In this document: one piece after another, positions 12,651 to 25,500 of the stretch | Numbering within the stretch: position 1 is the first letter of the stretch | Layout of the letters: every line of letters begins with the position of its first letter | Source of the DNA: Anagrus nilaparvatae | Lineage: Eukaryota; Arthropoda; Insecta; Hymenoptera; Mymaridae | Assembly (NCBI GenBank): GCA_022575985.1 | Contig: JAKSXM010000007.1 | Location: forward strand, 67,734,501 to 67,798,500 | Direction: 5' to 3' | DNA: 64,000 nucleotides | Notes under the pieces: model-generated | Databases searched by the model: none | The model's input: only the letters and a program-made list of their open reading frames with translations | Told to the model about the DNA's origin: nothing | Program-made: the position numbers and the translations under genes

Positions 12651-13073
12651 AGTGGTCTATTCACGAACGAAAGTTGTTTAGCTGAAAAATATTCATTTTA
12701 TTATATTACTAAACGTGTTATACCTTTAAATACTCACATCGTAAATATCAGCATTATTGATAGAAAATTATTGAAAAATTTTTTATCAATTTTCAAAGAA
12801 TTTTTTTAATCAGAATATTGTGTCATGATATTATAAACATTTTTTTCGATTCGAGAAATATTTATAAAATCCACTTTTTTCAATTAATTTTTTGTTTATA
12901 ACATCATGACATAATATTCTGATTAAAAAAATTCTTTGAAAATTGAAAAAAAAATTTTTCAATAATTTTCTATCAATAGTGCTGATATTTACGATGTGAG
13001 TATTTAAAGGTATACCACGTTAATAAAATGAATATTTTTCAGCTAAACAACTTTCGTTCCAGAATAGACCACT
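12651..13073. mobile_element. MITE, 423 bp near-complete palindrome
   Basis: Arms of about 190-200 bp start AGTGGTCTATTC and pair over nearly their full length, with only a short unpaired centre. Flanks fit either a TA duplication (12649-12650, 13074-13075) or TTAA if two terminal bases are reassigned. Non-coding. Confidence 0.8.
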
Positions 13074-13075
13074 TA

Positions 13076-16000
13076 ATTATTTACTTATAAAAAATTACGA
13101 ACTCTAAAATCATATTTCTAATGACCATAAATTGTTTTAATAACTAAATCTTCAAATTTTTCCTGTACACGACTGTAATTATAATTTATTAAAGAAATTA
13201 TATCTAAAATGCATTCATGATAACAATACAGTAGAATAAAATAAAAGTAAACACTTTAAAAAAGCTGAACAAAAATCTTGAAACCTCTCAAAGAAAAAAT
13301 AAAAGTGCATAAGAATAAGCTCGTTATTTGTTAAAAGATATAAGAAAAGAAAGAAAGATTCATTTACACAACAGTGCACTTATGAATCCATTAAAAATTA
13401 TAAAAGAAAACATGCATTGTATAAAACTGTTTTTTAAGGTACTTTTAAGAAATAAATGATGGTAATAAAAAAAAATAACGAATTTTAATGAGTTTTATAT
13501 TAATAATAATAATAATAAGTTTATATTTATCTTTGAATTAAATGACGAAGCAAATTATTTTTTAAGAGCTGTATCATTATTCTTTAGAATTTATATTAAG
13601 TTTTTCATTCTTTTGTTAATATAATATTTAAGTAAATGAAAATAATTTATATAAATTTCAAGATTATTTTCTTTTCTTCACTTAGAAAAATTGTTCCTTT
13701 ATTTTAATGTCATTAGCTTTTATTGAGTACTACTTGAATATTTTAATTATTTCGGAGCTGTTATTTTTTAATATTACCAAGAATATTGTGATAAGAAATT
13801 ACCTTTGGTCAAAGAGATTAGGTATACTAAGCTCAACTCTATTGAACAAAATTGGTCTCTTTAATGGGACCAAAAATTAACACTCTAAGAAGCCATATAT
13901 TTGGAACTGATTACACACATTTTAAATGAAAATTTCATTTTTTTGACAAATGGGATCTAATTATTTTATCTAACAGTTTGCTTTGCTTTTCCCAGTTTTT
14001 AATGGCTGCTAGTATAAATTTTATTATGTCCAAAATATCGTATTGCATTCAAATAAATTTCAAAATTAATTAATAAGCTAACATGCAATCATATTTAATA
14101 AAAATTTATTTATGTTTCAGTGATTTATTTTATTCAACCCTTTAATTATTTTTATGCAATTAAAATCGTACATTCATCCAAAAATTTTCATTAATTTGCT
14201 TATTTGTGAATTTATCGAAGAAAGTAACAAGTTCAATATATTATATATTTTAAAAATCAATTTTCTATTTAGAATTTAACGAATATAAATATGAATATAA
14301 AAAAAATTTAACATGTGTAAACATATATACTCAATTTTTTTACAAAAAATTAGTAATTTTAGGTATATTAAGATCGCGATAACTAAATTTACTTAATGTT
14401 ACCCAGAATTTTGGTCTATGTGTAAATTATATGCAAAAAAATTTTTGAAATGTGAATTCCAAATGTTTGCTTGCTATCATTATTTTAGTCTCTCAAAATT
14501 AGCTAAAAATTGAATGAAAAATAATTTTTGTTCCCAATCAACAAAGAAGCGGCTTCAATGAGGCCCAAAAATTGTAATATAAGTCGAATGGGATCAATAA
14601 AATAATTTTGCCCTATTTTTGGCTTATTTGAAAGATTAAGATAATGGTTATGAGCTAAAATTTAGGAGTCAAGTTTAAAAAATTTTTTCAATAAAATTCA
14701 TACATAGGCCAAGTTTTTAGATAAATTTAAGTCTGGCAAACTTAATTTCCAGCCGTAAAATTCCGGCAAAAACGTCAACCCAAGACCTAAAATTACTTAT
14801 TGAGATAAAAATTTTATAAAAATAAATCTATAAAATTACCTGGATTTGAACATATACATATCGCATATGCATTATTAATTGACGTTTCAATGTGTAAAAA
14901 TTTATCAATGCAATATATAGCAACTTTTTTTTGTAAATGTGTAGATATGCGTAAAAATTAATTGGCTACTAGAATTCGTTATGCATAACAGTTAAAAAGA
15001 AAAAGTTTTTAAAAAATATGATGAAAATAATAAAAAAAAAAAAAGTAATTTTATTAACTTTAGGAATTGCATTTTATATACATTTTTTTCTCTTTCTCTC
15101 ATTCAGATTGCTAAGCTTCGTAACGATTACTTGTTTTGCATATATATATATATATACATATATATTTGAGTGTATTTGTCATATAGAGAGAAAAAAAATT
15201 TTTTTTATTCTTGCATTTGGATGCATTTAATTTTCTACCTGGCTTCCTGACAAATTGAAACTCTACATGCATATGAACATGTAAAATATATTAGATATTA
15301 TTAAAATACAGACAATAAAGTGTCTCAATTTTTTATTTTTTGTACCCCTTTTTTTTTACTACTGCAAAAGTTTAACAGAGCTTATAATTAATAATAAAAA
15401 AAAATTATTCTTATTTATTCTTAGAGTTTTAAAACAACTGCATTTGTTTTATTTCAACGTTAAAAATTTACATTTTCTAAATGGTCAATATAGTTTAAGT
15501 CTAAAAAAAAGTTTTAAGTGGGAGTAAAAAAAAACTTTTTTATTATGATTATTTTCATTTTTATGCTTGCTTCTAAACATAAAACAGTGGAATTTCATTT
15601 TTGAAAATAATTTTAAATCATGACTTACAAAAAGTAAAATTCTATTGATTTTTTAATATTAAAAATTTAATATTAATAATTTTTTTAAATTTTATTTACA
15701 CATTTTTGTTTATTTAAATAAAATTTGAAAAATATTGTATTTACATAATATTTTCATTTTGACTAAAAATGAATATTTATTTTATTGCATACACAAATAT
15801 TTTATAAAATCTTGAATATTTATTACATTTAATGTAGAAAATAAAATCAATATAGTTTATATATTTGAATTTAAACATTCATTTCAATTACATAACTTAT
15901 TGAATTTTAGTTAATTATTTAAATAAAGAGTAATAGTTTTGAATAATAGTATAAGGATTTTATATAGAGAAAATTTATATTACTATTTAAAATATTTTTT

Positions 16001-16284
16001 TAGGTTTTAAAAAATTTTTTAAACGTCTTTATAAATTTGTTTTTTGGCTATTAAAAAAACAAAGGTTTCAAAGTGTAAAAAGTTAAGCAGAATGTAATAT
16101 AATTCATTCGCTCACATTACGCTGACTTAATTGTATATTTCTGATTAATTAATAAAATATTTCGTTTATTATCTCACGATACCGTGAAATCTAAGCTTTT
16201 TAATACCCCTTGTTAACACCCCCACTACGCCCTAATTTTGTATAGAACGCCCTTAAAAATGTTTTATTCACATAAGTATAAAAA
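13076..16284. other. A+T-rich stretch, no gene recognised
   Basis: Low-complexity A/T, AAT and TA repeats (for example 13501-13520 and 15140-15165). A slightly richer patch at 14460-14780 shows no domain or repeat that I can place. Confidence 0.5.
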
Positions 16285-18186
16285 AATCTAAACAAAAAAG
16301 ACAAAAATAATGATATTTAGGAGAGATGGGAGACTGAGAGAGGAGGAAAAATTCTCATATAAAAAGGAAGAAGTAGAAATAGTAGCAGAATTTATATATT
16401 TAGTATTCAAGTTTGCAAGCACGGGATCACTAGAAAAACATATAATATGCGTAGTACTCCAGTCAAATCGCGGTTTAGGGTGTATTTTCACTGGCCAACA
16501 TGAGATTTGCTCTACTATATGTTTTTTGGGTCGCTGATCACGAAAATTGGGGTCTTTTCCGGGAGATATTTTCGGAATTGCAAAAACTACCCCCAAAAAG
16601 AAGTTTTTTTGATATATTAGCAAACTCAGTTTCTAGATTTAGCCAAGAATTGGTATAAGAGGGTTTTTTGGGTCGCTGATCAAGAATTTGAGGTAATTTT
16701 TTATGAATAATTAATATTTCACCCTTAAATTAGCAAAACTTGTCCCTGAAAGGGGGTGTTTTTGCTATTTTTGCACGTTGTGAGATCAGATTAGGTCCAT
16801 ACGTGTTTTTCCATACGCTAATCAAGAATTTAGGGGAATTTTTTATGAATATTTAATATGTCACCCTTTAATTATCAAAAACAACCCCTCAAAGTAGTGT
16901 CTGCTATAAATGCACCCCTTTTAGGGGTTGATATTGCTAATTGAAGGGTGAAATATTAATTATTCACAAAAAGTTTCCCCGAATTCTTGATCAGTGACCC
17001 AAAAAACCCTTAAGGACCTAATTTGATCGCTCAAAGTGCAAAAATTGCAAATGCACCCTTATTATGGGTTGTTTTTGCTAATTTAAGGGTGAAATGTTAA
17101 TTATTCATAAAAAATTAGCGTTCCAAAAAACCCTCTTAGACCAATTTTCGGCTAAATCTAGAAGCTCAGTTTGCTAATATATCAAAAAAAAAACCTTTTT
17201 TGGGGGTAGTTTTTGCAAATTTAAGGGTGTTCCGAAAATATCTCCCGGAAAAGACCCCGATTTTCGTGATCAGCTACCCAAAAAACATATATTAGAACAA
17301 ATCTCATGTTGGCCAATGAAAATACACCCCCCTTCCGCGATTTGACTGGAGTATAGTGGCGAAAGCCAAGAAAGATATTAATGTAGCATGGGGACTAATT
17401 AAAAGAATAGGTTTAGAAAAATTAAGCAAAAGGATGTACTTACTACAAACCTTAGAAAGGGCGGGTTTTCAATATGGGGTGAAAATTTTGGGATGAAAAA
17501 GAAGGGAAAACATTGAAAAATAGGGTAAATAAATGAAGATGATTATGGGCACAAATGCTAATACACCCGACTATGTATCAAAACTAGAGGCTGGCGAGAG
17601 AAGTCTGGTATTGTATACACAAGAGAGGGCCATAAACTATATATCAAGTATACTAGACTTGAAGGAGGAAAGGTGACCAAAAATCTTCTTAAAGAAAGAA
17701 ATTAGAGGCATAAGAAATGCAGATCCAAAAAATAGGGGAAGAGACTTGCAACAGGCTTGGGAAGAAGCAGGAAAAGGTGAAATGCAAAAATTATTAGGTT
17801 AAGGTATCGGAAGGGACAAATTTGCCAAAAACAAGCTATTCAAAGAAATTTTTCTAGAGAACAATATTCGCAGGAAAAATATAAAAGGTAGCTAGAGAGA
17901 GCAATGGGCAAGAATTCGATGTAGGAATCTGAGCAAATAGAGGAGTAAGGGATTCAAAAATAAAAAGTGTTGAATATGCTTCACTGAGAAAGAACCCTTT
18001 ATACATATCTGCAACTGCAGAGAGGCTAGAAGAAGTATGTATGCAAGCACCAAAAAAATAGTAGGCAAACAGGAACTGGGATTACATCATAATGGAGACA
18101 ATCAAAGGGAATTCAGTAAAAGGAATTTGTGTTTATGCGACAGAGTGGAAAAAATAATTAGAGAAATGAAAAACAGCACCAATTAA
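16285..18186 (+). pseudogene. non-LTR retrotransposon ORF, 3' half, interrupted by a fold-back
   Basis: The first piece (16285-16454) encodes a KIMIFRRDGRLREEE stretch and a degraded EFxYLxF motif, typical of the segment after the RT active site in non-LTR elements. The second piece (17357-18186) continues in the same frame with VAKAKKDINVAWG, a thumb/connection region, and a degraded C-x-C...H-x3-C cluster near the C-terminus. Removing 16455-17353 plus one TAG copy joins the two pieces in frame (CVVAKAKKD). Several stops (for example after GVKILG) show it is dead. The same family recurs at 61100-61790 on the minus strand. The RT catalytic core itself is absent, so it is probably 5'-truncated. 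Confidence 0.75.
16455..17353. mobile_element. fold-back element, 899 bp, inserted in a retrotransposon ORF
   Basis: Ends TACTCCAGTCAAATCGCGG and its reverse complement. The arms stay highly similar for more than 120 bp, and more distant internal pairing continues to the centre. TAG lies on both sides (16452-16454, 17354-17356), giving a 3 bp target duplication supported by restoration of the host reading frame. It contains several copies of a phrase like GGGTCGCTGATCACGAA. No coding sequence. The family recurs at 48805-49382. I cannot assign the superfamily. Confidence 0.85.
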
Positions 18187-19169
18187 TGGTGCAAAATGTG
18201 TATTTATATTGTGTTTGTTGATGAAAAAGTTAGTTATAACAAATAAAAATAGTGTAAAATAAAATAAAAGTGAATATAAAGTGTAAATGTAATATAAAAT
18301 TTATAAAACTTAAAAACTTGAGAAACATTGTGTAAAAGACTTAACAAGTTGAACTAGATAAAAAATGAATAATTTATTTTCTTTATTGATTTAAAACTGT
18401 TTATAAACTGTATTTTTAATTAATGTTAAATAATTGTTGTATCCTTATAACTAACTTTTTAATTTTGATTTTAGGTATACTTAAATAAATTATAACGTAA
18501 AACTTTGTAACACAATATAAATAAACCATTAAAAAATTTGTAATAAATTGAACAATAAAAATTATACTGTACTATAAAGAAATTTAATTTATAAATTCTT
18601 TTTTTAACAACAATTTAAAAAATTTCTTATCCTACAAGAAGACAAAATTGTTACTTAGTGAAGTACCTACTTCACTTAATTTAAATAAAAGCATACAAGA
18701 AATTAATTTCGAAATAAGAAGCCCCACATATTTGTCTTTATAAAAGATTTTTTGCTTTCCTAAGCTACAATAAGTAGCTTCTTCTAAAGTTTCAGTATAC
18801 CTAATCACACTTTATGACAAAGAATTGAATATTCTTGGACACGGTACTCATTCTCCTCTATTTTTAGGTAAAAAATTTATATTTACATGCTGGAGGATGA
18901 GTAAATATTCTTTACCTCGTCTAAGAATGTTTTTTTATTCGTTGCTGATAAAGAATTTGATCATTATTTATCCAAGTACACGTGAAACAACGTCAAATTT
19001 CTAAAGCACTTTTGAATTCTGACAATAAAAAACAAACACCAAAATTTATAAATATTAGCTTTTTTTAATTAAGAACCAATGGTATCAACAACAATATAAC
19101 ATAGTACATTTGGTCATGTAGATTTCTAAATGAATATGATAAAAGCATTTACAGTCTTAATTTTAAATT
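18187..19169. other. 3' flank of the retroelement relic and A+T-rich sequence
   Basis: Begins with the probable 3' UTR of the relic, then A+T-rich sequence. No gene or paired splice sites recognised. Confidence 0.45.
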
Positions 19170-20595
19170 TTTTCTTATTATTATTATTCTTTATTCTTTA
19201 TTTTAAGATTTAACGGGCGCGAACGCCCTTTTTACAAGGTGTCCCATTTATTAGTATTAAAAATGAAAAAAAACAAGGGGACTTGTTAAATATATACAAT
19301 AAATTTTATAATGATTAATACAATCTCAGTATTTATAATATATACAATAATATAAAATGATTAAAATTTATAAGGATTAATTAAATTATACTATAAAATA
19401 CAATAATTAATAAAGTAACATATTAAATTTTCTTTGGATATCTAAATATATATATATAGTTATCTGAAATTATACTTGTAAACAATACAGCAATTTAAGT
19501 CAAAAATATGGTCTTAAAACCCTATACTATTCACGAATTGTCAAATTTAATTAAAATAAATAGTTCTGGCTAGTAGTACAGGTTCAGGATAAAGTAAAGT
19601 TAACTATAATACTTTGATCTATTTTTCAATAAGTATGCCTTGAGAGTTGAGGTTTGTAGAGGAATCTCAATCTCCAGGGACAATTTGTTCCACTCTCTCC
19701 TTAACCTATGGAGGGGAGAGTGAAACCCAAAGTCTCCTGAGGAGTGAGACTCCTCTATGGGTCTAAAGTTCCTCAAATTATAATCTACCTGTCTGTCCAT
19801 GAAGAGTAATTTCAAGTAATCAGGAATATAGTGGTTAGTTAGGATCCTGTTGACAAAAAGTATGTCTATTGAGTCGTGGGTGGATTTTAATGTCTTTATA
19901 TTAAATTCTTCCGATAATTTTGAGTAATCATGCTCGAGTGGGGACATAGGATTAGCAGTATAAAAGGAGAGGTAGCGTAAGAACCTGTGGATTATGCCCT
20001 CTAATGGTGAGTAGTTAGATATTGAGGAAGGTTTCCAAATAACTGATGCAAATGTTAGCTGTGGTACGACTAACGATTTGAAAAGAGTTAAAATTGTTTG
20101 AGGATTTTGGAATTCGAGGGTAGATCTTCTAATAAAACCAATGGTTTGTAATGCCTTAGATCTTATAGTTTGTCTGTGCAAATTAAAATTCCACCTAGAA
20201 TCCAGGATTAAGCCCAGATCCCTCACGGACTCCACTCTACATAAATTTACGTTATTTATTAAATATTTATATAAAATAGGAGACTTTAACCTCGAAAAGG
20301 TGATGCAGTTGCTTTTGTCCGCATTGATAGGCATGCCGTTGGCCTGAGACCAGGAACAAAATCTATCAGCATCAGATTGGAGCAGGTCTGCGTCTCTCAT
20401 CGAGCGGATCGGTCTACGTAATCGTGAGTCATCAGCAAACAACTCCAGTACGGAGTGGTTTATTGACTGGTAGATGTCATTGATAAATAAAAGGAATAGA
20501 AGAGGGCCCGTGTGAGATCCCTGGACCACTCCTGAGGTGGGATAGAATATATTTGATTGTGTACCCTTGAATAAAACTCTCAAAGTCTTTCTTTT
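19170..20595 (-). mobile_element. 5'-truncated Jockey/CR1-type non-LTR retrotransposon copy
   Basis: A minus-strand unit: partial RT ORF, then a ~400 bp 3' UTR with a small G+C-rich hairpin (GGGCGCGAACGCCC, 19214-19227), ending in an AATAAAG/AAT-repeat tail near 19170-19205. 5' truncation plus a simple-repeat tail is what target-primed reverse transcription leaves. Its 5' end abuts the A-rich 3' end of another retroelement fragment. Confidence 0.7.
19600..20583 (-). CDS. reverse transcriptase, partial (palm to C-terminus), non-LTR element
   Basis: An open frame of 327 codons; the reading probably continues a few codons upstream before truncation. It starts inside the RT domain with GVVQGSHTGPLLFLLFIND (motif usually PQGS; here VQGS), followed by the active site LFADDSRL (residues ~48-55, both aspartates present). 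Then come the thumb region with NADKSNCITFSR and DLGLILDSRWNFN, and a C-terminal tail (LHRLRREWNKLSLEI) typical of Jockey/CR1-like ORF2 proteins. The endonuclease and the first half of the RT, including its first catalytic aspartate, are missing, so it cannot be functional alone. No internal stops, so the insertion may be fairly young. Confidence 0.8.
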   Translation of the reverse strand: MRVLFKGTQSNIFYPTSGVVQGSHTGPLLFLLFINDIYQSINHSVLELFADDSRLRRPIRSMRDADLLQSDADRFCSWSQANGMPINADKSNCITFSRLKSPILYKYLINNVNLCRVESVRDLGLILDSRWNFNLHRQTIRSKALQTIGFIRRSTLEFQNPQTILTLFKSLVVPQLTFASVIWKPSSISNYSPLEGIIHRFLRYLSFYTANPMSPLEHDYSKLSEEFNIKTLKSTHDSIDILFVNRILTNHYIPDYLKLLFMDRQVDYNLRNFRPIEESHSSGDFGFHSPLHRLRREWNKLSLEIEIPLQTSTLKAYLLKNRSKYYS

Positions 20596-21480
20596 TTTAT
20601 TGAAAAAAAAATATTTAATGAGTTCATAAATGAAATGAGTGCATTAAGTACATTTAAATTATTAGATTTAATAATATATTCTAAGTTATAAGGTCCTAAT
20701 CCTAAGAATTTATTTATAGTTTTTATAAGTGTTTTTCTCTGCTCGTTGAATCTTTCACACTGCCATATAATATGTTCAACGGATTCTTCTTCACCACAAA
20801 CACAATTGAGATCATTAACAATGTTGAATCTGGACAGATGTTGTTTTGTTGAAGTATGACCAGATCTAATTCTATTATTATCATGACTAAAGATTTTCTG
20901 TTGGCTTCTATCTTGTCAAACCATGGTTTTTTATTGTCTGAATAGAAATTTTGGTGGTAATACTTTCCTTTAGTTGTTTTACACACCATGAGTTGAAAGA
21001 CTGAAGCATACTTTCTCTCCAGAAGGATTGAAAGTCTTTTACAGGTATAGATAACTGCGAGTCTCTTCCGTGTCTAATTGAGTTTTTAGCAATCTTATCA
21101 GCTCCCTCGTTACCAGGTATATTACAATGTGATGGGATCCAGAAGAGTTTAATGTCTTTATTTCCAGTAATTGTCATATGTCTGATTTTTTGCTTGATGT
21201 CAATAATTAAATGAGACACTTTAATTATCTTAAGGCAATTAACTAGAGCCTTTAGAACACTCATAGAGTCGATGAAGATTGAAAAACTTTTTTCTTTTCT
21301 TTGTTCAATTTTATCAAGTGTCTAGCCATAGCTTCAAGTGAAAAGATAGATGCATATTTTAGAGAACGATATTGATATTTTTCATTGTTGTTGATATAAA
21401 TTCCAATACCACCACTTACACGTATAGTTTTGTAAAAATAATGATAGATTTCAGTATCATAAATGTAAAATTAAAAAATA
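20596..21480 (-). pseudogene. RNase H and C-terminal region of an I/R1-group non-LTR retrotransposon, degraded
   Basis: On the minus strand, frames joined by small shifts give an RNase H fold: SLEAMA (the AELxA-type glutamate, ~21340), IDSMSVLKAL (second aspartate, ~21265), then IPSHCNIPGNEGADKIAK (third aspartate, ~21115). Downstream is a RIRSGHTSTKQHLSR stretch and a CVCGEEESVEHI...C cluster, the C-terminal signature of such elements. The first catalytic aspartate and the RT lie beyond the truncated 5' end. Frame changes near 20950 and 21290 make it a pseudogene. RNase H after RT is known for the I, R1, LOA and related clades; the exact clade is not decided here. Confidence 0.75.
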
Positions 21481-22089
21481 ACCTTATAAAACAGTAGTCA
21501 CTAAATGGTTAAACAACTTTAATTTTTTATTTAAATCCAACGTTTCATTCTAAAATAAACATTAAATTATATATAAATATATATATATGTGTGTGTATAT
21601 AATATTAAACATATAATAATATAACATTTTACGTATATATTCACCTAAACTTTGAACAAGTAAGTACTTTGTATTAAAGTAAACTACCCCTAGGCAACAA
21701 GGATACCCAATAAGTTAATTTTAATATGTTATATCCATAGATAATAAAATATTATAACATTTATGTTTATTTATCTATAGAAAGTTTGATATATTATCTT
21801 AATAAATACCACTATATTACTCGTAAACAACCTTAAACGTATAAAATATTAGGATTAAAGATAATTTTAACCATATTTGGAATCATAAAATATTTAGAAT
21901 TAAATATAGTGTTAAGGCTGAATGGAATTACAAATAAGAATTGAATTTATTTGGCATTAAAAAATTATTTTTTTTTTTTTCATTAATTAAATTTCTGCAT
22001 TGAAATTACATTTTTTTTTTACAATTTTTAAATTGCACAAAAACAAATAATTTTTAATACTTACTTTTCTAAGGAAGAGATGAATATTC
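21481..22089. other. A+T-rich stretch, no gene recognised
   Basis: TA and TG simple repeats (21570-21600) and homopolymers only. Confidence 0.5.
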
Positions 22090-22515
22090 GTCGAAATATG
22101 CTAGAGATCGGATTGGCTTGGAATTCTCAGGAAGAAGTGCTTTTTTGGTTACCAAAACGTCTCAAACTCGGTTTTCAATTTCCAGTTGCTTTTTTGGCAA
22201 CATTAGCCAAAATGTGCCCCATTTAAATAACATGGGAAAAATATTTTTTTTTTTTTTGAAAATTCAGCTCAAAAAACAGCTTGGAAAAGTATGAGGACAG
22301 GAATTGCCCATCATTTTATCATATGAAGTGTTATTTAAATAGTTTAAATAGGACAGATTTTAGCAAATATGGCCAAAACAACAATTGAAAATAAAAAACG
22401 GACTTCAGGATATTTTTTGTTACCAAAAAAGTACCATTTTGTGAAAATTTCTAACCGTTCCTATCCATAGCAGATTTCGGAGAATATTGCCCTTTAGTTA
22501 ATTTTAGCTATTTAA
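22090..22515. repeat. old, degenerate fold-back element
   Basis: Two arms of about 170 bp face each other. CTTTTTTGGTTACC, GGTTTTCAATTTCC and ATTAGCCAAAA on the left correspond to diverged reverse complements on the right, roughly two thirds identical by eye. Exact ends and target duplication cannot be seen. Non-coding. Confidence 0.5.
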
Positions 22516-25500
22516 ATTTACAATATTTCATCAAAATAAACAAATTTTACTAAAATTAAAAATTAAATTGGTAGCAGAGCGTAGTTAAGATGCATTAACC
22601 TGTGTCCATAAGTCCAGGAAGCTTCCGGTACATTATTTTTTTACAATTTTTGGTTATTCAACGCTAAATATACTCAAAATTAAATAAATATTTCAAATAT
22701 AAATTTAATTAATCATCACTAAATTTATTTTATTCTTAATTTATACTTTCAAACTTAAAAAAACTGCATAACTAAATTATTAAATAATTTAATTTAACAT
22801 TTAAAAAAATTATTTTCATGAAAAAAAAACAAACAAAAAATTAAAAGCTGTTTTTAAAATAAATAAAAACTTTATAAATATTAACGTAAGCAACTATATC
22901 TAGAGTTAAAAAGAAAAAAATCTCTTTGATAAAAGTAAAAAATGTTTTTTTTTGCTCTAAATCTCAAAATAAATTTTCTTGTATCTTAAAAAAAAAAGGT
23001 AAAATAAGAAAGACTACGTATGATCTTTTATACAGCATAATAATTAAGAAGTAGACAGAAAAAGATAAGACAGTTTTATAAAATATTTATATCATTATGA
23101 AGTAATTAACAAACAACTACTTTGTTTTTTTTAAGTCTTTTAAGTAAATAAAAGTTTTCAAGCTTTTTATACAAATATTTTAATGTACACTGAAAAAAAT
23201 ATGTTTTTATATTTATAACTAAACAAACTTTTTCTTTAAGTGTTGTATTTCAGTCAGAAAATATTTGTTGGCGTAATTTTTTTAAGAGATAATTGTCATA
23301 AGAAAATTGTTTATTTTATTTTTTTGTTACCTGTAATATTGACGTAGCAACATACTTAATAGTTAACACTGTATTATATATTACACTAAATGATAACTTG
23401 ATTGGTGATTTCAAAACCTAAATATTTCATCAAAAGTTTAAATTTAAAATTGATTTTAAAAAATATTTTAAAATTAGTAAACTATTGCTCGTTTTAAAAT
23501 TCCAACTGTTACCACAAAAATTTTGTAATTCATTTTACATCAAAACCTAAATAAATATATATTTAACACCTATTGATTTTTTTTCAGTATAATTTTGAAC
23601 ATATTCTTACAAAATTGGCAAAGCATGTGTTACAAAAAAACATAGAGAAATTAATTTTGGTTTTACATGTAATATTAAATAAATTTTATAGACGATTTCA
23701 AGTCTAAGCCAAGTTTTTATATTTCATAAATAAGCATTTGCATTTTCATGTTTAAATATATTATTATTGTTATTGAATATGTAATTTGGAATAATTTTCA
23801 ATGTATAAAATCAATATTGTGAATAAATAAAGCTTCAAATATTTTATTTTGTTTTGAAGCTTTTTGATTTTAGAAATCAAGATTTTTTGAGTATTTAAAA
23901 TTGAAATTTTTTTAAGTACTTGAAAATTACGTTAAAATGTGGGGAGCAAAAAATAGCAAAAAATATTACATTTTTTAGAGAAAACTCTCAATCTTGCCAG
24001 GACAAAATTCTCTTGATTTAGACTAAAAGTAGTCTTATCCCCTAAATTTAACTGTAAAAATAACCAATTATTTAATATTCAGAAAGCAAGTTGCCTATTT
24101 TAAAAAAACCACTTTTCTAAAAATATTCTAATAAAATTTTTTCTTATTTTTTAATTATACCTCAAATATGATAATCAATTTGAAAAAAACTATTTTAATA
24201 AAAAAAAAAAGTTTTGCTTAAAGTATGAAAGCATCTGACTTAAGATCATTTTTTATATTACTGTCACGTTTTCAAGCAAAGCCACCCTATTTATTTCAAT
24301 AAATAGATAAAAAATCCTTATGATTTTTAACTAGTAAAATTAATATAAAAATTCCTTCAAATGTATGTCAATGGAATTTTTTTTAATGAAAATTTTTTTC
24401 AGACTCTTTGTGAGTACTTTAAAACCCTTTGAAAAAATAAGTACTAATAGTCATTGAGTATGGTAGCCTAGATACTCAATTATATATATTATAAAATTAA
24501 AATACTTTAATCATTTTTATATGCTCACTTATTTATTAAGTTTCTTAAGACTCCTTTAACCAAAACACATATATAATAAGTTTTAAGTACTTGTGTAGTC
24601 TAAGGGCTACATATATATATAAAAAAAAGTTTTTAAAAAAATATATAACATTGTACTTAAGTTTCTGTTTTACGAGAAGTAGACAAGAACGAAAGTAGTA
24701 AAAAAAAGCTCGATGACATCGTTCAGTGATATCATATGTGAGTTTAAGGTTCTACGTGTATAGATGTTTTCTTATTTTCTTTACTTAGAAAAAAATTGAA
24801 ATTTTTTTTTCTTGTTGACTATTTTTTTTTTTTCATACTTGTAATATTTATTTATAATATGTCACTTGTTAGAAAAATATGAATTATTAAAAACTTCTTA
24901 CTTTCTTTTTCGAGTTAAAAAACTTTTTTTTACAAATTTATATTTATTGTAACAAAATATGGTTGTAATAAATTTATTTGGTTTATTCTGTTTTTCTGGG
25001 TAGATTCCTGAGAAAATTTCCTGTTTTTTTAATACAAATTTCTCGGATTTTGGTTGTCTTTAATCTGATGGTATGAAAACAACAGATTTTGAAAAAAAAT
25101 ATAAAATTAAATCTATTATTTTTTGGGCTAAATATTGCTTAAATTAAAAACGAAAAAATACGTATAAAATATTTTAAGCCAGCTACAAAACCAATCAAAT
25201 AGAATTTAAAAATTTCTTTCGTGATAAAACCCAATTGTAAATTATGAAAATATTTCGGAAAATACGAATATTTCAACACCTTTTAGAGTAATTGCCATAC
25301 ATTTGAAGTTGCTAATTAAATCTCAAGCAGTTTAAGTAGTTTACTTAAAGTTTCAAGCAGGAGTCTAATATGGCAAGCAAATTTTGATAATTTTTCAGAT
25401 TTGTTTTAAATTTCCAACAAATGCTTTAAACTATTTCAAAAAGTTACATGTTATTATTTGTTGCATCTTTGATCTCAATAACTTATTAACAACCAATAGC

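Noticed and set aside
15018..15230. 70-codon hydrophobic open frame
   Set aside because: It consists of A/T homopolymers and a TA repeat read as I/Y/F/L; no start context, domain or splice evidence.
23187..23592. CACTGAAAAAAAT...TTTTTTTTCAGTA considered as a complete MITE
   Set aside because: Only the outermost A/T-run words match; the inner sequences do not pair.
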